This document shows positions 25,874-34,369 of a stretch of DNA of 64,000 nt, piece by piece. Positions within the stretch are counted from its first letter, which is position 1, and each line of letters opens with the position of its first letter. This DNA is from Cyclobacteriaceae bacterium (GTDB lineage: Bacteria > Bacteroidota > Bacteroidia > Cytophagales > Cyclobacteriaceae), in assembly GCA_030584025.1 (NCBI GenBank), contig CP129487.1, positions 3,687,001 through 3,751,000 of the forward strand, read 5' to 3'. The notes under the pieces were generated by a model. It searched no databases and was not told the origin of the DNA. It worked only from the letters and a program-made list of their open reading frames with translations. Both the position numbers and the translations under genes were made by a program.

Positions 25874-26428
25874 CTAATAGGAGAAAGGAACGGCCACCAC
25901 AGTTTTATCCCAAAGCAAAATCATTTCTGCCTCCTCGCCCGTTTTATCAAATTGAATGGTAAACTGTTCAAACTCCCTATCCTGTACGATGGCCGGAACA
26001 ATAACAGTAAGCACATCTTCAGAAGGATCACGATTAGCCTCGCCCTTGCTGTTAATACCCCATTGACCATGCTTGGCATTAAAAATAATCTGCCAACTGG
26101 TTGAATCCGGAATCGTCCATAGGGAATATGTTCCTGCCATTAATTTTTGATCTCGGAACGTAAGTGTGCGGTTGGTTTCAAAAACCGTTGCTTCATTGGC
26201 CCCTGTTCTCCACACTTGTTTGTAAGGAACAAGCGCGCCAAAAATTTCGCGCCCCTTCTTGTATGGACGGTTATACCAAACCGACACGTTCAACTCGCCA
26301 TCCGTAAAGGAGGCAGTATCTTCCGGGCTGAATGATTTTGTTTGTTTGTGCCGAATGGTGCTCACCACCATCCACAATACCCCAATCAGTACAATTCCAA
26401 TGGCCAGAAGAATCAAAAATTTTTTCAT
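25874..26428 (-). CDS. DUF2911 domain protein, membrane-anchored
   Basis: A 184-aa protein with an N-terminal membrane anchor (FLILLAIGIVLIGVLWMVV) and a periplasmic DUF2911 domain: LNVSVWYNRPYKKGREIFGALVPYKQVWRTGANEATVFETN, then AGTYSLWTIPDSTSWQIIFN and QWGINSKGEANRDPSEDVL. The domain is common in Bacteroidetes and of unknown function. It is read tail to tail with the PD40 protein, leaving 3 bases between the stops. Confidence 0.88.
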   Translation of the reverse strand: MKKFLILLAIGIVLIGVLWMVVSTIRHKQTKSFSPEDTASFTDGELNVSVWYNRPYKKGREIFGALVPYKQVWRTGANEATVFETNRTLTFRDQKLMAGTYSLWTIPDSTSWQIIFNAKHGQWGINSKGEANRDPSEDVLTVIVPAIVQDREFEQFTIQFDKTGEEAEMILLWDKTVVAVPFSY

Positions 26429-26552
26429 GTGCGTACGCGTTACTCAAAATAAGCGGCAAAACACGGGATAAAGCTGTTAAACAATTTTCAATTCTTTATA
26501 CAAAAATTACACGAATAGGCTTTATTTTTACCTCCTCAAACTTGTCAGACAC

Positions 26553-26672
26553 ATGGATGCATCCTGGACTCCTTTCTACGTAGTTATCGCCCTTTTTGTT
26601 TTGGCTATTGTCTCCCCGTGGATATTCCCCAACAAAATGGTGAGCAACAATAAGCACGATAACAAATACTAA
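26553..26672 (+). CDS. Small single-span membrane protein, 39 aa
   Basis: ATG 26553 opens a 39-aa frame: a short polar start (MDASWTPF), one hydrophobic helix (YVVIALFVLAIVSPWIF), then a hydrophilic tail (PNKMVSNNKHDNKY). It ends 16 bases before the LOG-family gene on the same strand, in the only gap between two divergent genes, so it could lead that transcript. The composition is what a real small inner-membrane protein looks like. Function unknown; no family was recognised. Confidence 0.55.
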   Translation: MDASWTPFYVVIALFVLAIVSPWIFPNKMVSNNKHDNKY

Positions 26673-26688
26673 TCCCTCACCAACCGTT

Positions 26689-27222
26689 ATGAAGGTTTGT
26701 GTTTTCTGCGGATCAGGCGTAGGAAACCAACCTGTATACGCTGAAGCGGCCCGCAACCTGGGCATATTGCTAGCAAAAAATAAGTATACCCTTGTTTATG
26801 GTGGCGGCAATATTGGCCTTATGGGCATACTTGCCGATAGCGTATTGGAGCATCACGGCCAGGTAATCGGTGTTATCCCTGATTTTCTGATGAAAAAAGA
26901 GGTGGGCCACACCGGCCTCACCAAACTCGAGGTTGTTGCCAGCATGCATGAGCGAAAACGGAGAATGGCCGACTTGGCCGATGCCTTTCTCGTGCTGCCG
27001 GGAGGATGGGGAACCCTTGATGAAACTGCTGAAATACTCACCTGGAAACAATTGGGCCTGGTCAATCACCCACTGGGTCTTCTCAACATCAATGGCTTTT
27101 TTGACACCCTGCTTGCGCAGATGGCCGTCATGGTAAAAGAAGGATTCCTCAAACAAGAAAACCTGGATTCCGTTAAATTAGCTGACACCCCTGAAAAAAT
27201 GCTGCTCGCGCTAATACCCTAA
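26689..27222 (+). CDS. LOG family protein (TIGR00730), nucleoside 5'-monophosphate phosphoribohydrolase
   Basis: A 177-aa cytoplasmic enzyme. It has the Rossmann-like GGGNIGLMG at 38-46, the conserved MHERKRRMAD (Arg/Lys active-site set) and the signature PGGWGTLDE at 104-112, a close variant of PGGxGTxxE. Plant LOG proteins release cytokinin bases from their riboside monophosphates; bacterial members cleave AMP and related nucleotides and often have unclear roles. Full length. Confidence 0.92.
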   Translation: MKVCVFCGSGVGNQPVYAEAARNLGILLAKNKYTLVYGGGNIGLMGILADSVLEHHGQVIGVIPDFLMKKEVGHTGLTKLEVVASMHERKRRMADLADAFLVLPGGWGTLDETAEILTWKQLGLVNHPLGLLNINGFFDTLLAQMAVMVKEGFLKQENLDSVKLADTPEKMLLALIP

Positions 27223-27278
27223 ATTGGGTTACGGTGCAGTTCGCAATTATTCCTAACTTTCAAACTGAGGGGCATGCT

Positions 27279-28514
27279 ATGATTCGTGTATTTGGAATAC
27301 TGATTTTTATTTTTCCGGTTTTTCTTTTCGCGCAAAACCAAAACCTTGGGTTTCACATTGCCGATGGTAAAAGAAAGGTTCAGATTCCCATTGAAATTCA
27401 TAATAACCTGGTTGTTGCGCGGGTCATCCTGAATGACGCCATACCACTTAAGTTTATTATCGATACCGGGGTTCGCACGGCCATCCTAACCCAAAAATCT
27501 TTTTCTGATATTCTGCAACTGCCCTACAGCAGAAAATATACCATCGCGGGGCCGGGAGGTGAAAAGTTAATTGACGCCTATGTGGCCAATAACATTTCGC
27601 TTACGTTGCCTGGCGTAGTGGGTCGCGGGCATGCCCTGCTGGTATTGGAGGAAGACTATCTCGAATTGCGCAATCACCTCGGTACGGATGTTCATGGCAT
27701 TATTGGTTACGAACTGTTTAGTCGGTTCATCATCGAAATCGACTACCAGAAAAAAATTATGACGGTCATGCTTCCCGATAAATTCAAACAGCGAAAGAAG
27801 TACGAAGTAATACCCATTCGCATTCAGGATACTAAACCCTATTTGTTGGCTCCGGTAAACATCAACTCACATCATGCACTGAATGCAAAACTTCTTGTGG
27901 ATACTGGTGCCAGTCATGGCTTGATGCTGGAGCCCGAAAGTGATTCGCGCATTCATCTGCCAGAAAAATCTGTGCCCAATATTATTGGCCGTGGACTTGG
28001 TGGAGAAATTACCGGGAAGACTGGTAGGATTGAGTCGTTGGAATTGGGCAGTTATGTCATCGAAAAACCATTGGCAAACTTCCCTGATTCAAACGCATAC
28101 TTTTCAGATTCCTTAAAATACCTTTCAATCGACCGAAACGGAACGTTGGGTGGTGAAATTTTAAGTCGGTTTACCGTTGTTTTTAATTTCCCACAGGAAA
28201 AGATCTATCTAAAAAAAAACAGTGACTTCAAGAAAGCATTTTATTTTAACCTTAGTGGGCTAACCGTACGCGCAAAAGGCTCCTCCCTAAATGTTTTTGA
28301 AATCACTGATGTGCGAGTCAATTCAGCAGCACACAAGGCGGGTTTGCAACAAGGCGATTTGATTGCATCTGTGAATTCAATATCCGTGAAAGATCTTTTC
28401 CTAAATCAAATCAACGGACTGCTCAATTCTAAACCTGGTAGAAAAATCAGGCTGGAGATAAGAAGGGGGGGGCAATTAAAAACGTTTGACTTCCGGCTTG
28501 AAGATCAAATCTAG
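27279..28514 (+). CDS. Retropepsin-like aspartyl protease with two DTG lobes and a PDZ domain
   Basis: A 411-aa secreted protein. ATG 27279 starts the signal peptide (VFGILIFIFPVFLFAQ) and is preferred over a GTG 45 bases upstream; GAGGGG precedes it. Two retropepsin-like lobes each carry a catalytic triplet: FIIDTGVRT (Asp62) and LLVDTGASHG (Asp208), the first followed by DVHGIIGYELFSRF and the second by GTLGGEILSRFTVVF. Residues about 320-405 are a PDZ domain (VNSAAHKAGLQQGDLIASVN). A single-chain two-lobed enzyme with a substrate-binding PDZ, acting in the periplasm, is a reasonable inference; substrate unknown. Its stop overlaps the next gene tail to tail. Confidence 0.85.
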   Translation: MIRVFGILIFIFPVFLFAQNQNLGFHIADGKRKVQIPIEIHNNLVVARVILNDAIPLKFIIDTGVRTAILTQKSFSDILQLPYSRKYTIAGPGGEKLIDAYVANNISLTLPGVVGRGHALLVLEEDYLELRNHLGTDVHGIIGYELFSRFIIEIDYQKKIMTVMLPDKFKQRKKYEVIPIRIQDTKPYLLAPVNINSHHALNAKLLVDTGASHGLMLEPESDSRIHLPEKSVPNIIGRGLGGEITGKTGRIESLELGSYVIEKPLANFPDSNAYFSDSLKYLSIDRNGTLGGEILSRFTVVFNFPQEKIYLKKNSDFKKAFYFNLSGLTVRAKGSSLNVFEITDVRVNSAAHKAGLQQGDLIASVNSISVKDLFLNQINGLLNSKPGRKIRLEIRRGGQLKTFDFRLEDQI

Positions 28515-28984
28515 CGTATCAACTTCAACAGTTCACGCTTTCTTTTAGCGTACGCCTTTGCAAGATACTTCCGCGCTTGCTGAAAGCGTAGGGAATTTCG
28601 CAACGCAATGTACAACGACTCCGGAGTGAGGTGTTGCTTAAGGATATAATCCGCAATGTCGGATGAAACAATTGATCCCGTGTAGTTTGAATTTTTCAAC
28701 ACCGTAATCGGAACATTTTTCGTTTTCGGATTGGCGGATAGCGTGCTTACCGTTTGGCTAAGTTCAAGCAACCCAATATTGTCATCGATCAGAATAAAAT
28801 TTGGTCTGAATTTTACAAGACGCTGCCAGATGCTCGTCAGGTCAAAAGCGATTTCAGCCGTTACCCGGTTGGGCAACTTTTTAATGGTTTCCAGCATTCT
28901 GCTCAATTCAATAGGATTGTTTCCTACTAAAAGGATACTGACAGAATCCTGACGCGTGGGTGTTTTTTGTTTTTCCTGTACCAT
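28511..28984 (-). CDS. Degenerate response-regulator receiver protein
   Basis: A 157-aa single-domain protein from ATG 28982-28984. The alpha/beta rhythm fits a CheY-like receiver: beta1 SILLVGNN, beta3 FILIDDNIG with a candidate phospho-Asp, beta4 VPITVLKN, beta5 DYILKQHL. However, the acidic pair that holds Mg2+ after beta1 is replaced by GNN, and the usual Thr/Ser at the end of beta4 is absent, so normal phosphorylation is doubtful. The C-terminal helix is very basic (AYAKRKRELLKLIR). No kinase is adjacent. Confidence 0.65.
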   Translation of the reverse strand: MVQEKQKTPTRQDSVSILLVGNNPIELSRMLETIKKLPNRVTAEIAFDLTSIWQRLVKFRPNFILIDDNIGLLELSQTVSTLSANPKTKNVPITVLKNSNYTGSIVSSDIADYILKQHLTPESLYIALRNSLRFQQARKYLAKAYAKRKRELLKLIR

Positions 28985-29111
28985 AGCCAACTGAAGATTT
29001 AAACATAGTATGCAGACAAAAGGTTACTTTAGATGATCAAGGTTTTAAGTTTATTTTCTTTAGCTGTGAACCCAGTTCAAAAACGAGGCCACCTGTAGCA
29101 AATTTTATTGT

Positions 29112-30233
29112 GTGAAAAGAAAAGTAATTATTGTAGGGGGGGGGTTAGCGGGACTAATTGCTTCTATTCGTCTTGGCAGGGCCGGATTCACCTGCCAGCT
29201 GTTTGAAAAGAAAGTCTATCCGTTTCATCGCGTATGTGGTGAATACATCTCCAATGAAGTATTACCCTTTCTCAAAAATGAACAACTATTTCCACAAACC
29301 TTTAACCTCCCAAACATTAATGTACTTCGGCTCTCCTCGGTAAGCGGAAAAATGACAGAACTTTCGCTTGATCTTGGGGGCTTCGGAATCAGTCGCTTTA
29401 CGTTTGATCACTTTCTGGCTCAGCAGGCGAAAAAATGCGGGGTTGAAATTATTCACGCAGAAGTTGATGATGTTACTTTTAACGAGCAGGAAAAAAATTT
29501 TTCTGTTAAAGTTGGCAACACATCCTATAAAAGCGATCTCGTTATCGGATCATTTGGTAAGCGGTCGAAACTGGATGCAGGCCTCCACAGAAGTTTTATG
29601 CAAAAGCGATCACCTTATGTGGGTGTAAAATATCATATTCGCACACAACACCCTGACAACATTATTGCGTTGCATAATTTCAATGGTGGATATTGTGGGT
29701 TAAGCAACATTGAAGAAGGTAAATCAACTTTATGTTACCTCGTTCATCGCGATTTGTTGAAGAAGCACAAATCAATCCATGAACTGGAGAAAGTGGTGTT
29801 GTTTGAAAACCCTCATTTGCGAAACATCTTTTCTTCTGCTGAATTTCTCTTTGAAAAACCCGAGACCATCAACGAGATCTCGTTTGAAACGAAGGAACCT
29901 GTTTACAAGCATATACTAATGGCCGGTGATGCGGCCGGCATGATTGCGCCTCTATGCGGCAATGGCATGGCGATGGCCATTCATGCTGGTAAGCTGGTAA
30001 GCGATTTGATTATTGAAGCTGCAGAAAATCAAAATGCCCATTCATGGCTTGAAAAAATGTATGCGCAACATTGGAAGAATCTTTTTGCAGGAAGACTTCG
30101 AACGGGAAGGATGATTCAGCATTACCTGTTTGGAAGCGAGTGGTCATCCCGATTGGCGGTTTCATTGGCGGTCAACTCCAAATCCATTGCGAACTTTATT
30201 GTCCGAAGAACGCATGGAGAAATCATTCACTAA
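29112..30233 (+). CDS. FAD-dependent oxidoreductase, geranylgeranyl-reductase/aromatic hydroxylase-like
   Basis: A 373-aa flavoprotein starting with GTG. N-terminal dinucleotide fold GGGLAGLIASIRLGRAG with the following Glu in FEKK, the RVCGEYISNEVLPFL stretch typical of the geranylgeranyl reductase-like group, and the FAD-ribityl motif AGDAAGMIAPLCGNGMAMAI. Such enzymes reduce isoprenoid double bonds or hydroxylate aromatic or phenolic lipids. It is read towards the UbiA gene, 5 bases apart, and next to the type III PKS and methyltransferase. A tailoring step in that pathway is inferred. Confidence 0.85.
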   Translation: MKRKVIIVGGGLAGLIASIRLGRAGFTCQLFEKKVYPFHRVCGEYISNEVLPFLKNEQLFPQTFNLPNINVLRLSSVSGKMTELSLDLGGFGISRFTFDHFLAQQAKKCGVEIIHAEVDDVTFNEQEKNFSVKVGNTSYKSDLVIGSFGKRSKLDAGLHRSFMQKRSPYVGVKYHIRTQHPDNIIALHNFNGGYCGLSNIEEGKSTLCYLVHRDLLKKHKSIHELEKVVLFENPHLRNIFSSAEFLFEKPETINEISFETKEPVYKHILMAGDAAGMIAPLCGNGMAMAIHAGKLVSDLIIEAAENQNAHSWLEKMYAQHWKNLFAGRLRTGRMIQHYLFGSEWSSRLAVSLAVNSKSIANFIVRRTHGEIIH

Positions 30234-30238
30234 TTGCA

Positions 30239-31132
30239 CTATTGAAACGCTGCTAAAATATTGCTGCTGTCAAGAAAGAACCATACAAAAAAGATATTCA
30301 GGCTGGTTGAAGAGATCAGGTTCAGCCACATGGTATGACTATAGTTCGCGGCACTTTCATTTCTTCTCACTTGCAAAAACCAATACGAAAAGAATAACAG
30401 CGTGGGTGAAAGTGCCATTAGAAATTGCCACGCATAACTAATTTTATAGTAGTGATTGAAATAAAAGAAGAACCCAGCCACAGCAAGTCCAAACACCAAT
30501 GCAGTAAAATAGAATGTTCCACGAATACCCAGGCGTAAACTAAGGGTTCTGTCTCCCCGCCTGGCATCTTCTTCATGCTGGTAAACCTGTGTCATTGGGT
30601 AATTGCCTAACAACATGATGGTAGTAAGTAGGGCCGGAGTAATTACATGTGGCTTAACAATGGTTTCCAGATCAAAATTATTTAGTCCGGCATAGCACAT
30701 TAAAAACGTAAAGCATCCTTGAAACAGACCGGTAACCAGCCATCCCCCAATCGGATATTTCTTTAACCGGATGGAGGGATGGCTATATGCTTTTGAGATC
30801 AATCCATAAATCAAAAGCATTGCGGCAAACAATACACTTATCTTCAGGAAACCCAAAACAATGGCAATTGCATCAAACAAAAGGGCCAGGTAATACAGTC
30901 CCTTTTTAACAGGGGGAGGATTCTTAAGTCCACCGATACTTTTCTCATCTTTATCAAAGTAACTGTTATATCCGTTGCTGGCCGGGTACAAAAAAAAGTG
31001 AATGATAATAAATACCCATAACAATCGGTCGGGATTCAGGTTAGGAGAAATGGCTACGCTGAACAGAAAAACGGGTAGCAAAAACCAGGAGAAAGGAATA
31101 CGCAAGTGTAACCAGGATGACAAAGCGAACAT
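30239..31132 (-). CDS. UbiA-family prenyltransferase
   Basis: A 297-aa integral membrane protein with eight or nine helices, from ATG 31130-31132 (a TTG ten codons upstream is less likely). UbiA enzymes attach isoprenoid chains to aromatic acceptors, using two Asp-rich motifs. Here the first reads NSYFDKDEKSIGGLKNPP (N-x3-D-x-D-E) and the second YQHEEDARRGDRTLSLRLG, both variants of the classical NDxxDxxxD and DxxxD. The KSIGGLKNPP extension marks a distinct subfamily. It is divergent from the PKS gene and convergent with the FAD enzyme. Prenylation of the PKS product is an inference. Confidence 0.82.
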   Translation of the reverse strand: MFALSSWLHLRIPFSWFLLPVFLFSVAISPNLNPDRLLWVFIIIHFFLYPASNGYNSYFDKDEKSIGGLKNPPPVKKGLYYLALLFDAIAIVLGFLKISVLFAAMLLIYGLISKAYSHPSIRLKKYPIGGWLVTGLFQGCFTFLMCYAGLNNFDLETIVKPHVITPALLTTIMLLGNYPMTQVYQHEEDARRGDRTLSLRLGIRGTFYFTALVFGLAVAGFFFYFNHYYKISYAWQFLMALSPTLLFFSYWFLQVRRNESAANYSHTMWLNLISSTSLNIFFVWFFLDSSNILAAFQ

Positions 31133-31205
31133 GTTTTGAAACGAATAAAGTTTTAGGAACAACTCAATAAACTAAAATTACCCTTTTTGACTTATTATTG
31201 AAATC

Positions 31206-32309
31206 ATGAGTTTTATTTCAGCCATCGGAGTTGCTGTACCTGAACACGTTTTTAGTCAGCCTGTTATTGCTTCATTCATGGAGCGTACCATGCAACCCGA
31301 CTATACGGCCAATCGGAAACTCCATGCCATTTTTCGTGCAAGTGGTATTGAAACAAGACATTCGGTTTTAGATGATTACGGTAAACAGTCTGACTATAGT
31401 TTCTATCCAAACACAAAAAATTTTGAACCCTTTCCTTCTACACAAGCAAGGTTAGAAGCGTATCGAAAACATGCCCTGCCCCTAAGCCTTCGCGCTATCG
31501 AAAATTGTTTCAGTCAGCAGCCAGCAATAAATCGAAATGACATTACGCATCTTATCCAGGTGAGTTGCACCGGCATGTATGCGCCCGGTCTGGATATTGA
31601 TCTGATCCGACAGCTAAAGCTGAATGAACATGTTCAGCGAACGTGCATAAACTTTATGGGTTGTTATGCAGCCTTTAATGCCCTTAAACTTGCAGATGCC
31701 ATTTGCAAAGCCGAAAATCATGCAGCCGTGCTAATTGTGTGCACGGAGTTGTGTACCCTTCACTTTCAAAAAGAGCCCACCGAAGACAACCTGTTGGCCA
31801 ACGCACTTTTTGCGGATGGCGCTGGTGCTATGCTGGTAACCTCATCACCCCAGCCTGGATGGAATATTATGCCGGAGCACTTTCACAACGGACTTGCCTT
31901 TAACGGAAAAGAACACATGGCCTGGGATATTGGCAACCATGGTTTTGAAATGAAGCTTTCCACCTACGTTCCGGATACCATTCGAACGGGTATAAAAAAA
32001 CTGACTACGGAATTACTGAATCAATTTCAAAAAAATATTAACGATATCTCTTTCTTCGCTATTCATCCGGGTGGAAAAAAAATATTGGAAGCCATTGAAC
32101 AGGAGTTAGGGATAAGTCCGGAACAGAATAAGCCCGCTTACGCAGTGTTAAAAAAGTATGGCAACATGTCATCGGCAACCATCTTGTTTGTGTTGCATCA
32201 CATCATGCAACAATTTCAGCATAGGGATAAAGATAAATTGATTTTGAGTTTTGCTTTTGGCCCCGGGCTTACACTCGAAAGCATGCTGTTAAAAACCCAT
32301 TATCAATGA
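31206..32309 (+). CDS. Type III polyketide synthase
   Basis: A 367-aa chalcone/stilbene-synthase-like ketosynthase that extends an acyl-CoA starter with malonyl-CoA and cyclises the product. The catalytic triad is complete: Cys153 (INFMGCYAAFNAL), His287 (FFAIHPGGKK), Asn320 (KYGNMSSATILF). The C-terminal GPG-like loop reads FAFGPGLTLE. Starter and ring type cannot be read, though bacterial relatives often make alkylresorcinols or alkylpyrones. The stop overlaps the methyltransferase start (ATGA), so PKS and methyltransferase are coupled. Confidence 0.95.
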   Translation: MSFISAIGVAVPEHVFSQPVIASFMERTMQPDYTANRKLHAIFRASGIETRHSVLDDYGKQSDYSFYPNTKNFEPFPSTQARLEAYRKHALPLSLRAIENCFSQQPAINRNDITHLIQVSCTGMYAPGLDIDLIRQLKLNEHVQRTCINFMGCYAAFNALKLADAICKAENHAAVLIVCTELCTLHFQKEPTEDNLLANALFADGAGAMLVTSSPQPGWNIMPEHFHNGLAFNGKEHMAWDIGNHGFEMKLSTYVPDTIRTGIKKLTTELLNQFQKNINDISFFAIHPGGKKILEAIEQELGISPEQNKPAYAVLKKYGNMSSATILFVLHHIMQQFQHRDKDKLILSFAFGPGLTLESMLLKTHYQ

Positions 32310-33040
32310 GTCGCTTTGCTGAACGATCGCAAGCACCTGAAATTATGGATGACCTGCAATGTTCGGGCGAGGTGGTACATCAAACCTTGCGCGAACTGGA
32401 CTTCATCAACCATTGGTTGGGCGGAAATCAGGTAACACTGAAGGGGTTGAAATCTCTGATTAAAAATCAAAACAACATTAAATCATTTCACCTTGCTGAC
32501 CTTGGGTGTGGCAGTGGCGAAATGCTGAAGTTGATCTATCAACAACTAAAAACGCATCCCATACTTCAACTCACCGGTATTGATGCCAATCCGAACATCA
32601 TTGCTTTTGCAGAAAAGCATTGTGCGGGTATACCCAACCTTCAACTTAAAACAGAAGATATTTTTGATCCGGATTTTCAAAGGCATTCATTCGACATTGT
32701 TATAGCAACATTGTTTCTGCATCACTTTACGCATGAACAACTCGTTAAAATTTTTCAAACACTTCAAGCACAAACGCGGATTGGAATTGTAGTGAACGAC
32801 CTGCACAGGCATCCCTTAGCATATTACTCCATTAAGCTTTTAACCCGGCTATTTTCGCGATCGGCTATGGTCAAGTATGATGCCCCGCTATCTGTATTAA
32901 GGGGTTTCAAAAAGGCCGAAATTGAAGGAATTCTGGCGGAAGCCGGAATAACCCGGTATACCCTTTCGTGGCGATGGGCCTTCCGGTGGCAATTGGTCAT
33001 CTATACCGGTGAAAATGGCCCACCAATGCGTAAAGCCTGA
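32306..33040 (+). CDS. SAM-dependent class I methyltransferase
   Basis: A 244-aa methyltransferase with the SAM-binding motif I LADLGCGSGEMLKLI, the acidic loop LTGIDANPN, and motif IV DIVIATLFLHHF. It begins in a 4-base overlap with the PKS, so it very likely methylates the PKS product; its C-terminal half (RLFSRSAMVKYDAPLSVLRGF) resembles the class seen beside bacterial type III PKS genes. O- versus C-methylation is not decidable from sequence. Confidence 0.88.
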   Translation: MSRFAERSQAPEIMDDLQCSGEVVHQTLRELDFINHWLGGNQVTLKGLKSLIKNQNNIKSFHLADLGCGSGEMLKLIYQQLKTHPILQLTGIDANPNIIAFAEKHCAGIPNLQLKTEDIFDPDFQRHSFDIVIATLFLHHFTHEQLVKIFQTLQAQTRIGIVVNDLHRHPLAYYSIKLLTRLFSRSAMVKYDAPLSVLRGFKKAEIEGILAEAGITRYTLSWRWAFRWQLVIYTGENGPPMRKA

Positions 33041-33086
33041 TCTGGCACAATTTTCGTACTTTCGGTAGTCGTAAATACAAACGCAT

Positions 33087-33647
33087 ATGATACACCTTAG
33101 AAAAATACCCTTACTGGCCTTCTTGATCGTATTGGGCGCCTGCTCATCAGGCGTGTTAGGAAAAAAAGTAAACGAGCCCTTTATGGGCAATGCCTACGAA
33201 TCCAATAATCGCTTTTGGCGTGGCACTGGTAAAGGCAGCAGCTCACAAGATAACATTGCCCGCAGCAAAGCCGACCTGGACGCCAAGGCACAGTTAGCCG
33301 GACAGGTAAACACCACCATGAAACAAGTGGCCGATCAATATCTTGGACAAACTGAAAATGCAAATGCAGCCGATGTAGCGGATAAGTTTCAAAGTCTGGT
33401 GCGCCAGATCATGAACACCAACATTGCCGATTTGCGTAAGATGGGTGAAAAGAAATTTTACAATGAGAAAACAAACGAGTATACGGTTTTCATGGCTTAC
33501 GAAATCAAGAAAAATGCCATGCTTCGGTTTATGAAAAAGCAAGCCAAGGTAGACCAGACGATTGATGAACGCCAGCGTGCGGTGATTGAAGAGATTATTG
33601 ATGAAGAGTTGAGCAGACTGGAAAAGGAAGAGGGCGAAGAAAACTAA
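33087..33647 (+). CDS. LPP20-like lipoprotein
   Basis: A 186-aa lipoprotein (signal LLAFLIVLGAC, Cys19). The mature part has the pattern of LPP20/LpoB-like small outer-membrane lipoproteins: FWRGTGKGSSSQDNIARSKADLDAKAQLAGQV, a helical middle, then KKFYNEKTNEYTVFMAYEIKKNAMLRFM, and a Glu-rich C-terminus. Such proteins share the fold of penicillin-binding-protein activators; the exact role is unknown. A terminator follows. Confidence 0.75.
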   Translation: MIHLRKIPLLAFLIVLGACSSGVLGKKVNEPFMGNAYESNNRFWRGTGKGSSSQDNIARSKADLDAKAQLAGQVNTTMKQVADQYLGQTENANAADVADKFQSLVRQIMNTNIADLRKMGEKKFYNEKTNEYTVFMAYEIKKNAMLRFMKKQAKVDQTIDERQRAVIEEIIDEELSRLEKEEGEEN

Positions 33648-33670
33648 TTAAAATAATTCACTCAAGTTTT

Positions 33671-33702
33671 AAAAGACCTGATTCACCGTCAGGTCTTTTT
33701 TA
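33671..33702. terminator. Terminator overlapping the stop of the convergent gene
   Basis: AAAAGACCTGA (33671-33681), loop TTCACCG, TCAGGTCTTTT (33689-33699), a perfect 11-bp stem followed by more T. It ends the LPP20-like transcript; the minus-strand membrane-protein gene has its stop codon inside the stem (33689-33691), so the same hairpin can also serve that side. Confidence 0.88.
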
Positions 33703-34369
33703 TTTGCCTACGAATACGGTAGGCTCTGAAAACCAAAAAACTATACGCTGCCAACAGAAACGGCAATAGGCTTATAGATGCCGTTGTTAATGCAAATAGA
33801 AAAAAGTAAGCGCGATCATATGGTGTTCCGCTATTCTCCCGAATGCCTGCCATAATATCAAACACCGCATGCTCAAGGTTTAACAAGGTAAGGCCAGCAA
33901 CAATTATGGTTAATGGCAACAGGGTAGCAACAATTGTTTCAGCAATGCTTAGTTGCGCGTATCGCTTAAGAAACACGATCAACAATGCAACACGCCACAG
34001 CGCTACGATTTGCAGAAACCACACATTTGCTTTTCGTGCCGCTTCCAGGCTCATAAACCGTTCTACCGGTATAGCATATAAAATTGCAGGTAAGGACACG
34101 AGCGAAACAAATGTAACGATCTGAAAGTAGTGCCAATGTTGTTTGCGTAATGGGTAAACAATTACCCAGATAAAAAACGATAGCAAGAAAATGTAAATCA
34201 CTGATCCAAGGCCAAGGTATTGACCTAATTCAGCATTCGGATGATCCCAATAACGACCGATGCCTACGAGCCACGTTGTAATCAGACCTAAAAAAAATTC
34301 TTTACGACTAAAAGTAAGGCAGTCTTCTCGTGTAAAGGTAAAGGTCAGTATGCGAAATAATTTTTTCAC
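33689..34369 (-). CDS. Integral membrane protein, unknown function
   Basis: A 226-aa protein with about six hydrophobic spans (roughly 25-43, 54-74, 82-102, 118-137, 143-164, 190-214). No catalytic motif or family was recognised. It starts with GTG at 34367-34369 inside the stop of the amidohydrolase gene (GTGA overlap), so the two are translationally coupled. Six-span proteins of this size in Bacteroidetes are often annotated only as hypothetical; a transport or protein-stabilising role cannot be argued from sequence. Confidence 0.75.
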   Translation of the reverse strand: MKKLFRILTFTFTREDCLTFSRKEFFLGLITTWLVGIGRYWDHPNAELGQYLGLGSVIYIFLLSFFIWVIVYPLRKQHWHYFQIVTFVSLVSLPAILYAIPVERFMSLEAARKANVWFLQIVALWRVALLIVFLKRYAQLSIAETIVATLLPLTIIVAGLTLLNLEHAVFDIMAGIRENSGTPYDRAYFFLFALTTASISLLPFLLAAYSFLVFRAYRIRRQIKKT

